From contig QGNM01000013.1 of NCBI GenBank assembly GCA_003228095.2, positions 1-40,591 of the forward strand: 40,591 bases of DNA, written 5' to 3'. The stretch is from Chloroflexota bacterium (GTDB taxonomy: Bacteria; Chloroflexota; Dehalococcoidia; Lucifugimonadales; UBA2962). A model generated the notes under the pieces. That model saw nothing but the letters and a program-made list of their open reading frames with translations. It searched no databases and was not told the origin of the DNA. The position numbers and the translations under genes are program-made. Below, piece after piece: positions 8,028-16,107 of the stretch (position 1 is its first letter; each line of letters opens with the position of its first letter).

Positions 8028-8909
8028 TTGTCCAATATAATTGATGGAAAAGCGATCGCAGCAGAAATTAGGAGTGAAGTGGAAGTGTCAGTGTCTTCGC
8101 TAACGCGAGACACTGGGATAGTGCCAGGATTAGCCGTTGTACTTGTCGGTGATAACCCTGCATCACAAGTGTACGTAAGAAATAAACAAAAATCTGCAAG
8201 CGACATTGGCATGAACCCAATGGATATAAAATTCCACCAAGATGTAGACATTGCCATCATCGAAGCTAAGTTGGATCAACTTAATGAAGATGAGTCTGTT
8301 CATGGAATATTAGTGCAGTTACCATTGCCAGGTCACTTAGATGAAAAATCAATTATTAGACGTATCAATCCAATGAAAGACGTTGATGGGTTACACCCAG
8401 AAAATGTAGGCTTATTGCTTGCGGGCATCCCTCGGTTTGTTCCAGCGACTCCTGCTGGTATTCAAGAATTATTAATTCGAACTAACAATAATCCGTCAGG
8501 GCAACATGTTGTTGTTTGTGGTAGATCCGATATTGTTGGGAAACCAATTTCAGCTTTATTACTCCAAAAAGATAAGTCAGCTAATGCAACAGTTACTATT
8601 TGCCATACTGGTACAAAAGATATGGGTGCAATAACTCGCCAAGCAGATATTTTAATAGCTGCCGTAGGAATACCTGAATTAATAACTTCAGACATGGTAT
8701 CAGATGGGGTAGTAGTGATCGATGTGGGTATCAATAGAAAGCCTGACTCATCAAAAAAGACCGGATATAAACTAGTTGGTGATGTAGAGTACATCGGTGT
8801 TTCAGAAAAAGCTTCTGCAATAACTCCAGTGCCAGGAGGAGTAGGCCCTATGACAATTGCTATGCTTTTGTATAACACTATGAAAGCCGCGAAGTTAACT
8901 TCTGAATAA
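8028..8909 (+). CDS. folD: Bifunctional methylenetetrahydrofolate dehydrogenase / cyclohydrolase FolD
   Basis: Interconverts 5,10-methylene-, methenyl- and 10-formyl-tetrahydrofolate in one-carbon metabolism. The 293 residues match the family. The catalytic lysine motif is YVRNKQK (49-55, Lys53). LPLPGHLDEK, NPMKDVDGLHP and the C-terminal TPVPGGVGPMT signature are all present. The start must be the TTG at 8028: the product then opens SNIIDGKAIAAEI as in other FolD proteins, and a G-run (8019-8023) lies 4 bases before. A TATAAT at 8005-8010 may be its -10 box, but no good -35 is visible. Confidence 0.95.
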   Translation: MSNIIDGKAIAAEIRSEVEVSVSSLTRDTGIVPGLAVVLVGDNPASQVYVRNKQKSASDIGMNPMDIKFHQDVDIAIIEAKLDQLNEDESVHGILVQLPLPGHLDEKSIIRRINPMKDVDGLHPENVGLLLAGIPRFVPATPAGIQELLIRTNNNPSGQHVVVCGRSDIVGKPISALLLQKDKSANATVTICHTGTKDMGAITRQADILIAAVGIPELITSDMVSDGVVVIDVGINRKPDSSKKTGYKLVGDVEYIGVSEKASAITPVPGGVGPMTIAMLLYNTMKAAKLTSE

Positions 8910-8958
8910 CCGATAAATGTCAGACAAATATCTCAACCTAAATTCTTTTACCCGTAAA

Positions 8959-10017
8959 TTATTTAAATTTTAAAGCTCGGGCTGGATTATCTATCAACAT
9001 TGCATCAATTTGCTGTTGAGGTATTCCTGCTGCACGCATCCTAGGGATTATGCTTTCTAGAATATAAGCATATCCTTTGCTACCATATCTCGTTGTTTCC
9101 GTCTTAAGACAAACATCATGAGCCATAGTTATTTGGCTGCCCAGTCCTTCAGAAATTAAATATTCTAGTGATTCAAGGCGTTGAGCGTCATTAACAGAGA
9201 TCGTGGTTACTTCCCCGCTCTCATATTCAAAACTTGTATCTTCATTTCCAAAACGGTCATATTCTAAATAGCAACCAGAGCTACCGAGCTCTTTTATGGC
9301 TGACATAGGTCTAATGTTATCAAGGTGTCCAAAAATTATGTTGTTGGCAGAAGCTCCGTTATCAGTTAAAACTTTCAAAATCTGAAGAGGAGAATCAGGA
9401 TGTATTCCTGGATGAATAAGTATAGGGGCTCCGGTTTCTGCTTGAGCTTGAGCAGAAGCTCGTAAGATTTTAGTCTCATTTTCTCCTATTGGATAGTAAT
9501 TGCCGATTTCTCCAATAACTCCAGTTTTTACTCCTGTGTCTCCAACTCCAATAGTGACATCTTTTATGATTTGTTCAGTTATCGAATCTTCAGTTCTGTA
9601 TGACATATCCTTAGGGTGGGAGTCAATTACATAATAGCTGCCACCCATGATTATATTTAGACCAGTTGCACGGGATATACGCGCAAGTGCAAGTGGATCT
9701 CGTGCTATACCAATAGAAGTGGTGTCCACGATGGATTGACCTCCGGCATATTTATATTTAAGGATCTCTTCGATTGCAAGTTGCTCATCAAACATTCTTT
9801 GGTTATCTTTATTTGCATAAAAATGTTTTCGTATACTTCCTAACATCTCAATAGCTATTGGCTTATCTACTATTGCTCTGGCCGTTGCTTCTTCGGGCAT
9901 TCTGAAATAGCATGACATGTCTATTAATAAGTGTTCATGAGTTAATGTGATTCCAAGCTCAGAAGGGGTTTTTAATCCTAAAACTGTTTGTACCATTCCC
10001 TTCATCTTGTTATCCAT
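8959..10017 (-). CDS. Phosphotriesterase-homology family metal-dependent hydrolase
   Basis: A 352-residue amidohydrolase-superfamily TIM barrel of the phosphotriesterase-like group. Metal ligands seen are His27 and His29 (LTHEHLL), a Glu in GVIGEIGNYY where true phosphotriesterases have a carboxylated Lys, His in LIHPGIHPD, His in IIFGHLDN and Asp in TMAHDVCLK. The Glu bridge is what the E. coli phosphotriesterase homology protein uses, so lactone or ester hydrolysis is more likely than organophosphate hydrolysis. AAAGGAG ends 8 bases before the ATG at 10017, supporting that start. It is divergent from queA. The substrate is unknown. Confidence 0.87.
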   Translation of the reverse strand: MDNKMKGMVQTVLGLKTPSELGITLTHEHLLIDMSCYFRMPEEATARAIVDKPIAIEMLGSIRKHFYANKDNQRMFDEQLAIEEILKYKYAGGQSIVDTTSIGIARDPLALARISRATGLNIIMGGSYYVIDSHPKDMSYRTEDSITEQIIKDVTIGVGDTGVKTGVIGEIGNYYPIGENETKILRASAQAQAETGAPILIHPGIHPDSPLQILKVLTDNGASANNIIFGHLDNIRPMSAIKELGSSGCYLEYDRFGNEDTSFEYESGEVTTISVNDAQRLESLEYLISEGLGSQITMAHDVCLKTETTRYGSKGYAYILESIIPRMRAAGIPQQQIDAMLIDNPARALKFK

Positions 10018-10059
10018 ATATCAACTCCTTTATCAATAAAATCTTTGACGAAATCTGTT

Positions 10060-10094
10060 CCAAATTGCTTTAGAATTAGCAAATTAGAATTTGG
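10060..10094. repeat. Inverted repeats in the divergent PTE-like/queA control region
   Basis: CCAAATT (10060-10066) and AATTTGG (10088-10094) form a perfect 7-base inverted repeat. Overlapping and inside it is TTGCT (10065-10069) with AGCAA (10078-10082). The position between two divergent starts makes an operator possible. AT-rich spacers yield such repeats by chance, so this is tentative. Confidence 0.3.
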
Positions 10095-10125
10095 TTGAGT
10101 AATACTATACGCAATATATTGAACT

Positions 10126-11169
10126 ATGGGAATTAATAAATTTTTAAGTCTAAATGAGTACGATTATAATCTGCCAAAACAGCTGATTGCACAGTCTCCG
10201 ATGGAACCAAGAGACCACTCTAAACTATTGGTGCTTGACATCGATAATGGATTACTTGAGGATCGCCATTTTTATGACCTGCCTCATTATTTGACCAAAG
10301 GTGACGTGCTTGTTTTTAACGATACTAGAGTTATGCCTGCACGATTATTCGGGAAAACGGATAACGGGTCGACCGTAGAATTGCTCTTATTAAAACAGAT
10401 TCACAAAGATACTTGGCGTGCGCTTGTTAAGCCGGGACACAAAATGAGAAAAGGCACTCAATTTATTGTTGGTAGTAACGAGCTCACCTGTAAAGTTGAT
10501 TCAGTTGAAGATGACGGCACAAGGCTAGTTGTTTTATCTGAGGAGTTAAACTTAATGGATGAAGGAGTGGTTCCTGTACCTCCTTATATAAACCAAGAAT
10601 TGAACGATCCTGAGAGATATCAAACAGTTTACTCGTCTGTGCCAAAAAGTGTAGCTGCTCCTACTGCGGGATTACATTTCACGCAACAACTCATGGAAGA
10701 CCTAAGAAAAGCAGGCGTGGAAATCATCTTCGTCACCTTGGATATAGGCTGGGGTACTTTTCGCCAAATTTCTGCTGACAATGTATATGATCATCAAATG
10801 GAGGCGGAAGAGTTTTTGTTACCTGAATCAGCTGCAAAAACAATAAACCAAGCAAAAAGAGAAGGCAGGAGAGTAATAAGTGTTGGCACTACATCTGTGA
10901 GGCTTCTAGAGTCTAATGTTGAAAAACGTCGGCTTGAATCCAATCATATTGTTAGGCACGGATTTGGAGACACTAATTTATTTATAAGCCCAGGACACGA
11001 ATTCAAAATAATTGACGGCTTAGTGTCAAATTTTCATTTACCAAAATCCACTTTACTTTTGTTGGTGAGTGGGTTTATCGGTAAAGAAAATTTGTTCAGA
11101 GCGTACGACCATGCAGTTAAAAACGATTATCGGTTTTATTCTTTTGGAGATGCTATGCTTATGGTTTAA
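10126..11169 (+). CDS. queA: S-adenosylmethionine:tRNA ribosyltransferase-isomerase QueA
   Basis: Makes epoxyqueuosine in the wobble position of Asp, Asn, His and Tyr tRNAs, by transferring the ribosyl part of SAM to preQ1. The 347 residues are the normal length. Diagnostic stretches are YDYNLPKQLIAQSPMEPRDHSKLL near the start (read here with its first part only as YDYNLP), VFNDTRVMPARLFG, AAPTAGLHFT, TLDIGWGTF and VGTTSVRLLES. The ATG at 10126 gives the standard opening. It is monocistronic as far as can be seen. No tgt gene is in the window. Confidence 0.96.
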   Translation: MGINKFLSLNEYDYNLPKQLIAQSPMEPRDHSKLLVLDIDNGLLEDRHFYDLPHYLTKGDVLVFNDTRVMPARLFGKTDNGSTVELLLLKQIHKDTWRALVKPGHKMRKGTQFIVGSNELTCKVDSVEDDGTRLVVLSEELNLMDEGVVPVPPYINQELNDPERYQTVYSSVPKSVAAPTAGLHFTQQLMEDLRKAGVEIIFVTLDIGWGTFRQISADNVYDHQMEAEEFLLPESAAKTINQAKREGRRVISVGTTSVRLLESNVEKRRLESNHIVRHGFGDTNLFISPGHEFKIIDGLVSNFHLPKSTLLLLVSGFIGKENLFRAYDHAVKNDYRFYSFGDAMLMV

Positions 11170-11184
11170 GCTGATTTATCATCG

Positions 11185-11200
11185 AAGTTTTCGAGAACTT
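11185..11200 (+). terminator. Possible weak terminator after queA
   Basis: AAGTTT (11185-11190), TCGA and GAACTT (11195-11200) can fold into a six-pair stem including one G-U pair, followed by a U-rich stretch (11200-11220). It lies 15 bases after the queA stop. The stem is short and poor in G-C, so this is a low-confidence call. Confidence 0.3.
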
Positions 11201-11292
11201 TATATTATTATTTGTATTTGTCATAAATGTAGTTTAGTTTGTAGAAAATATTAATCTTATTTAAAACACACACAATAGCGAGGTTTACACAA

Positions 11293-12432
11293 ATGGATCA
11301 TGAAATCGAGCCTGACAGTATTTATCAAAATATTGGAGTAACCCCTGTAATAAACGCAGCCGGCCCTATAACTATGTTCGGAGGCACTAAATTGCGGACA
11401 GAAGTACATAGTGTGATGAATGCAGCGTCGCAAACAATGATTGATTTACATCAGTTAAATGACAAGGCTGGAGAAATTTTAGCTTCATATGCGGGGGCAG
11501 AAGCCGGTATGGTTACCTCAGGATCCGCAGGTGCACTGATATTGCAGGCAGCAGCAGTGGTTGCTGGTAGCGACAAGAAGAAGATGCAGAAATTACCAAA
11601 TACTGAAGGGATGCGGAATGAGATTATAATTCATAACATCCATCGATTTCCATATGATCAATGTTATACCGCTGTCGGAGCAAAACTCATAGGTGTAGGA
11701 GATTTTCTCAGATGTCTGCCCTGGGAGTTGGAGGCTGCAATAAACGAGAATACGGCTGCCATAGCTTATCTAGATGCACCCTTTGTTTCAAGGAACGCAA
11801 TGCCATTAAAAGAAGTAGTAGAAATAGCACATACACATGACTTGCCAGTGATTGTTGATGCGGCAACAATGATCCCACCAAGAAGCAATTTTACAAAATA
11901 CATAAACCAAGGAGCTGATTTAGTTTTATTTAGCGGAGGTAAAGGTATAAGGGGTCCGCAAGGCACCGGCATCATGGTTGGGAGGAAAGATTTAATCCAA
12001 GCTGCTAGAGATAATGCATCTCCTAACCAATTTATCGGAAGAGGCCTTAAAGTTAGCAAGGAAGAGATAATTGGTCTTTTGAAGTCAGTAGAGTTATTAA
12101 TGGCTACGAATGAAGATGAGGAAACGGATACATTTCATAATTTATCTCAAATGGTTGTGGATGCTTTGATTGAGTTGCCCGGCCTTGATGTTTCAATCGA
12201 ACATGACGATAGGAATTGGCTTGTTCCAACCGCCGTGTTTCGCTTTACAAAAGACTGGAACGGTCCCTCTCGAGATACTGTTCTAGAAGGAATGAAGCAT
12301 GGTGAAAGGCCAATATTTTTACATTGGCTAGCTGGCCCTGATACGCTTGCTGTTGATCCGCTAAATGTTGATAAGGACGAGATGAGAACTGTCATATCTC
12401 GACTGTTAGAAGAGCTAACTAAGAAAAATTAA
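11293..12432 (+). CDS. SelA-like PLP-dependent enzyme (paralogue 1)
   Basis: A fold-type I PLP enzyme of the SelA/DgaE group: 379 residues, shorter than real selenocysteine synthases (about 460) and lacking their N-terminal tRNA-binding domain. The likely PLP lysine is Lys217 in FSGGKGIRGPQGTG, with Asp189 (VIVDAAT) as the pyridine-N partner. The NIGVTPVINAAGPITMFGG opening is typical of the group. Characterised relatives of this shorter type include an ammonia-lyase for D-glucosaminate 6-phosphate, so an elimination reaction on an amino or hydroxy acid is plausible. It precedes an Ldh2-type dehydrogenase by 38 bases, with a perfect palindrome between them. It should not be annotated as selA. 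Confidence 0.83.
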   Translation: MDHEIEPDSIYQNIGVTPVINAAGPITMFGGTKLRTEVHSVMNAASQTMIDLHQLNDKAGEILASYAGAEAGMVTSGSAGALILQAAAVVAGSDKKKMQKLPNTEGMRNEIIIHNIHRFPYDQCYTAVGAKLIGVGDFLRCLPWELEAAINENTAAIAYLDAPFVSRNAMPLKEVVEIAHTHDLPVIVDAATMIPPRSNFTKYINQGADLVLFSGGKGIRGPQGTGIMVGRKDLIQAARDNASPNQFIGRGLKVSKEEIIGLLKSVELLMATNEDEETDTFHNLSQMVVDALIELPGLDVSIEHDDRNWLVPTAVFRFTKDWNGPSRDTVLEGMKHGERPIFLHWLAGPDTLAVDPLNVDKDEMRTVISRLLEELTKKN

Positions 12433-12450
12433 AAAGACATATATGTCTTT
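12433..12450. repeat. Perfect 18-base palindrome between the SelA-like and Ldh2-like genes
   Basis: AAAGACATATATGTCTTT reads the same on both strands. It starts immediately after the TAA of the SelA-like gene and ends about 20 bases before the TTG of the next gene. As DNA it has the form of a dimeric repressor site. As RNA it is a 6-8 pair stem with a tiny loop but no following U-run, so it is not a standard terminator. It may instead protect or set apart the two halves of a shared transcript. Confidence 0.55.
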
Positions 12451-12470
12451 ATCTAAAGGGTAAACAAAAT

Positions 12471-13574
12471 TTGCTAGAAAGATTTAAAGTTCCAGAAGAA
12501 GACCAGGTCCGGATTGACCATAAAGATTTAAGAAGTACTGTAGAAGCAGTGTTTTTAAAACTAGGTTGTTCTCAAGAACATGCTGCTGCAGGCGCTGATA
12601 CGCTTGTCTCGACTGATTTAAGAGGCGTGGAAACTCATGGAGTTTCAAATATGTTGCGTGCATATGTACGCGAGTTTCAGTCAGGAAAACTGAATTGTAA
12701 GCCTGAAGTTAAAGTTATAAGGGAGACGCCTGGAACTGTTTCGCTGGACGGAGATCGAGGATTAGGAGTTATTCTTGCTCCCGGTGCAATGAAAAGGGCA
12801 ATTGATAAGGCAAAAAATGTTGGAATAGGTATTTGTGTTATGCAAAATAGTGGCCATATGGGAGCCATCGGACATCATGCTATGCTAGCCGCAAAAGAGG
12901 GTATGGTTGGCATGACGACGACCTCAGGCGGATCTGGAACTAGAGTTTTTGTTCTGCCCACTTTTGCAGCCGAACCAAGATTTGGCACAAATCCGATAGC
13001 AATAGCTGCTCCTGCTAGAAGTCAGCCATACCTACTTTTTGATGCGGCAACAAGTGCGATAGCCGGGAATAAAATTGGGTTAGCTGAGAGAGTAGGTTCA
13101 ATGCTTGAACCGGGCTGGATAGCAAAACTTGATGGAACTCCGATTGTTGATCCGATACATTCCCCAGGAAGTGGAAATTATTGGCAATTACCTTTAGGTG
13201 GAGTTAGAGAACAAGGGTCTCATAAAGGGTTTGGTCTATCAATGATACCTGAGATTTTAGGCACTATGCTATCGGGCGCTAGGCCAGGCATGTTGCCAGG
13301 TGAAAGATTAGCTCAGGATCATTACTTTGCTGCTTATAATATCGAAGCCTTCACTGATCCAGATTGGTTTTTAGACACTATGGATGAAATGCTTACCACT
13401 TTGCGTAATACAAAACCTGCTCCAGGACATGATCGAGTATTGTATCCAGGCCTTCCGGAATATGAAGAAGAACTTGATCGAATTGACAATGGGATACCTC
13501 TTCATAAGGAAGTGATTGAATGGTTTGACAGCATAACTGCTGAACTAGATCTGCCAAATCTGGCTCGAAAATGA
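12471..13574 (+). CDS. Ldh2-type malate/L-lactate/ureidoglycolate dehydrogenase family protein
   Basis: NAD(P)-dependent 2-hydroxyacid oxidoreductase with the type-2 (non-Rossmann) fold; 367 residues, family length. Recognisable parts are TDLRGVETHGVSNML (about 45-60, with the catalytic-site His), GDRGLGVILAPGAM, NSGHMGAIGHHAMLA and FGTNPIAIAAPA. Family members act on malate, lactate, ureidoglycolate, sulfolactate or reduced imino acids, so the substrate is undetermined. The start is the TTG at 12471 with AAAGGG about 10 bases upstream; no suitable ATG is near. The SelA-like gene before it and the D-aminoacylase-like gene facing it suggest a small catabolic island for an unusual amino or hydroxy acid. 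Confidence 0.85.
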   Translation: MLERFKVPEEDQVRIDHKDLRSTVEAVFLKLGCSQEHAAAGADTLVSTDLRGVETHGVSNMLRAYVREFQSGKLNCKPEVKVIRETPGTVSLDGDRGLGVILAPGAMKRAIDKAKNVGIGICVMQNSGHMGAIGHHAMLAAKEGMVGMTTTSGGSGTRVFVLPTFAAEPRFGTNPIAIAAPARSQPYLLFDAATSAIAGNKIGLAERVGSMLEPGWIAKLDGTPIVDPIHSPGSGNYWQLPLGGVREQGSHKGFGLSMIPEILGTMLSGARPGMLPGERLAQDHYFAAYNIEAFTDPDWFLDTMDEMLTTLRNTKPAPGHDRVLYPGLPEYEEELDRIDNGIPLHKEVIEWFDSITAELDLPNLARK

Positions 13575-13590
13575 TAAGTAATACTTGTGT

Positions 13591-14988
13591 TTAAATTATA
13601 GGAGCCCTAGCAGCTTTACCTGGGAACAGATTATCTTTTAATACACCCTCAATTACTAGAGGTACTCCACCAACAATCACATGATGAAAACCTACTGAGG
13701 TTGCCGATGGATTTGAATAAGTAGAATTATCTATAACTTGACCAGGATCAAAGATACAAATATCGGCGTCAGCTCCTACTTTAATCCTGCCTTTTCCCAA
13801 GAAATCAGGCGCTCGTTGTTCTAAACGCTGAGCGGGCATTAAGCTTGATTTACGTATCGCATCCATCAAAGTCATATCTTTGTTTTCTCTAACAAATTCA
13901 CCTAAAAGTTTTGCGTAAGACCCTGAAGTTCTTGGATGACCTTTAGAATTTTTTAACCATCCATCGGTGGCTATTGAAGTTAAAGGACTCTTTACGGATG
14001 CAATGACCGAAGTTTCAGGAATAAAATTTACTACTACCATTCCACCTTGAGATCTATATTTTTCAAAAGAACTTTTATTTAACACTTCTCCTGTGCTGGG
14101 CCATAATAAATTTTCGTAATTGACACCGAGATTTTCCTGCCAGCCCTCGTCAAATATAGCAGATTCAATAAGTGTCATCCCAGCGGAATAAGGATAACAT
14201 TCGGTTGTTATATCGAGACCATTAAGATTTGCGTTCTCTACTATCTCCAAAAGATTCTCAGTTACAGATAACCCAACGCTTGATATGTGAACTATATGTA
14301 GGGCAGCGCCTGTTATGGTTGCATTTGCTATCACTTCTTGTATGCTCTCGATGGCACCTAATTTATTCCCTTTATCAGGTGGGTTACCCATGCCTCGAAT
14401 ATGAACATGGCAAGGAGCAGAAAACTCTTTAGCTATTTTGAAGGCCTCAATAATTTCTATCCGGGAAGCTGCTGGAGTGTATTGTAATCCAAAACCAACT
14501 GCTAACCCTCCACGTTTCAATCCGACACGCATAGTTTCTAGTATATTTTTTAATTCTGCCTCTTTAGCTGGTCGATGAGCGGCATCCTTGCTTGGGATTA
14601 AACTGAATCCACCCTCCATAACGGATATTCGGGCTGGAATATGCCCAGAGCTGACCCCATAGTTAATAGGGGTTTTATTTTTTCTGATGTCATACCATTC
14701 GTCGACATCTGCGGTTCCTATTTCAAGCTCAAGTGCAGTAGTAACACCATCCATTGCTTGAACCTTGTAGTTTTCTATGTCTTGCCCGTGGGAGTGTAAG
14801 TCTATAAACCCAGGAGATACTATTAATCCAGTTGCATCTATTTCTTGAATGCCTTGTAGCTTACTTCCCCAAATTTCTTCAATGACACTAATCTTTCCAT
14901 TAGTTACTCCAATGTGTCTTTGTGCATCTGTATGGGATTCTGGATCTATTACTCTTCCATTTTTTATTAACAGATCAAGCATTTGCAT
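13591..14988 (-). CDS. D-aminoacylase / N-acyl-D-glutamate deacylase-like amidohydrolase
   Basis: A 465-residue metal-dependent amidohydrolase. The N-terminal and C-terminal parts form the small beta-sandwich (LLIKNGRVIDPES at the start, GRIKVGADADICIFDPG near the end) around a TIM barrel. Metal-site residues seen are His65/His67 (FIDLHSHGQD), the HVH at 194-196 and the HIVH at 231-234. This pattern fits D-aminoacylases, which release D-amino acids from N-acyl forms, though enamidase-like relatives cannot be excluded. AAAGGA lies 8 bases before the ATG at 14988. It converges with the Ldh2-like gene and may act on the same substrate class. Confidence 0.83.
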   Translation of the reverse strand: MQMLDLLIKNGRVIDPESHTDAQRHIGVTNGKISVIEEIWGSKLQGIQEIDATGLIVSPGFIDLHSHGQDIENYKVQAMDGVTTALELEIGTADVDEWYDIRKNKTPINYGVSSGHIPARISVMEGGFSLIPSKDAAHRPAKEAELKNILETMRVGLKRGGLAVGFGLQYTPAASRIEIIEAFKIAKEFSAPCHVHIRGMGNPPDKGNKLGAIESIQEVIANATITGAALHIVHISSVGLSVTENLLEIVENANLNGLDITTECYPYSAGMTLIESAIFDEGWQENLGVNYENLLWPSTGEVLNKSSFEKYRSQGGMVVVNFIPETSVIASVKSPLTSIATDGWLKNSKGHPRTSGSYAKLLGEFVRENKDMTLMDAIRKSSLMPAQRLEQRAPDFLGKGRIKVGADADICIFDPGQVIDNSTYSNPSATSVGFHHVIVGGVPLVIEGVLKDNLFPGKAARAPII

Positions 14989-15037
14989 AATTGGTTCCTT
15001 TCAAAAATATATAAAACTATTTAAGCCTATTTGCAGA

Positions 15038-15619
15038 TTATGCTAATCGTAATATTCTTGCTACTTTTATAAAACATGTCGGCATAGGTTCCGTTAGTTT
15101 TAGTAAAATATATACGGGAATTATGGATAAAATACCTATAATAGCTCCCATTAGAACGTCACTAGGGTAATGCACTCCAACATAAACCCGGCTAAATGCC
15201 AAGATTCCCCCCATGACAAACATTGAAAGTCCCAGCTTTTTATTAAATGTAGATACAACTGCAGCGATTGCAAAACAGGCAGCCACAGAGTTTGCGGGGA
15301 AAGAGAAGTCGGTCGGTTTGTAAAAAACCACTATTAGATCATGTGTTACAAATGGACGAGGGCGTTCGATTAGGCCACTTAAAAGCTGTGCAATGCCACT
15401 TGAAATCGCCATTGCAGTTAAGGCAGAAAACACCCCTAGTTGATAGCTGTACCTTGTGGTTTTGTTATGCCCTACAAGCCATACACAAATTAGAGCAAGG
15501 CATAAACAAACAGGAATCAAATAATCGCTTACGGTCCAGGCTATGATTGCGTCTAATGACCTGTATTTACCATTCAAATTATTTAGTGCAAATAGAATTT
15601 TTTCATCTAAGTTTAACAA
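15038..15619 (-). CDS. PAP2-superfamily membrane protein with altered active site
   Basis: A 193-residue, multi-span membrane protein of the type-2 phosphatidic acid phosphatase family, which includes undecaprenyl-diphosphate phosphatases. Motif 3 is intact (SRVYVGVHYPSD, Ser143 to Asp154, nucleophile His150), and so are the Arg-Pro pairs of motif 1 (RPRP at 86-89). The motif 1 Lys is replaced by Ser81, and the His of motif 2 (normally PSGH) is Ser111 in FPANS. Activity is therefore doubtful or altered. Its ATG overlaps the end of the upstream membrane-protein gene by 17 bases, so the two are probably coupled behind ilvE. Confidence 0.82.
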   Translation of the reverse strand: MLNLDEKILFALNNLNGKYRSLDAIIAWTVSDYLIPVCLCLALICVWLVGHNKTTRYSYQLGVFSALTAMAISSGIAQLLSGLIERPRPFVTHDLIVVFYKPTDFSFPANSVAACFAIAAVVSTFNKKLGLSMFVMGGILAFSRVYVGVHYPSDVLMGAIIGILSIIPVYILLKLTEPMPTCFIKVARILRLA

Positions 15620-16100
15620 TGATCGTTGTTACCAGTTGATAGATTATGCTTTTGGGTAAGCCCGTGAATTGTTTTGATAGATAGTCTCTCCAATTTCCCC
15701 GAAATAGCGAATACTCACCTTTAATAGCTAGGTAGTAATTTTGTTCTCTTAGCGAATCAAGACCATCTATATTTTTACCCATATTACTAATTTTAAGATC
15801 AAGATTAATTATGGAAGAGATTACTATGGTTAATATTGTTCCAATCAAAGCTCCAAGGAAGAAACCGAGGGCCTGACTGTTTGCATCAAGGCCTCCGGCT
15901 GTGTCGTTAATGTTTCGATTTTCTGAGAGAAAAAACCAAAAAATAGAACCTGTTAAAATGCCTATTCCAAGCAGCAATGATGCAATAGGTCGCCTTAAAA
16001 TTAGCAGCCCACGTAAATTAGCAATATGTGCGGCGATTTGTATCGCTCCAATCGTACTAAAACATACAAAAACCATGTACTCGAGAAAGAAGGAGTTCAT
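15603..16100 (-). CDS. Unknown three-span membrane protein
   Basis: A 165-residue protein with no recognised family. Three likely membrane spans lie at about residues 8-27, 38-58 and 78-99. A positively charged cytoplasmic-type C-terminal region of some 60 residues follows. There is no signal peptidase site and no metal or catalytic motif. It starts 7 bases after ilvE ends and its 3' end overlaps the PAP2-family gene, so ilvE, this gene and the PAP2 gene look like one transcript. The overlap suggests that it may work with the PAP2 protein in lipid or lipid-carrier handling, but that is inference from position only. Confidence 0.7.
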   Translation of the reverse strand: MNSFFLEYMVFVCFSTIGAIQIAAHIANLRGLLILRRPIASLLLGIGILTGSIFWFFLSENRNINDTAGGLDANSQALGFFLGALIGTILTIVISSIINLDLKISNMGKNIDGLDSLREQNYYLAIKGEYSLFRGNWRDYLSKQFTGLPKSIIYQLVTTIIVKLR

Positions 16101-16107
16101 TTTATAT

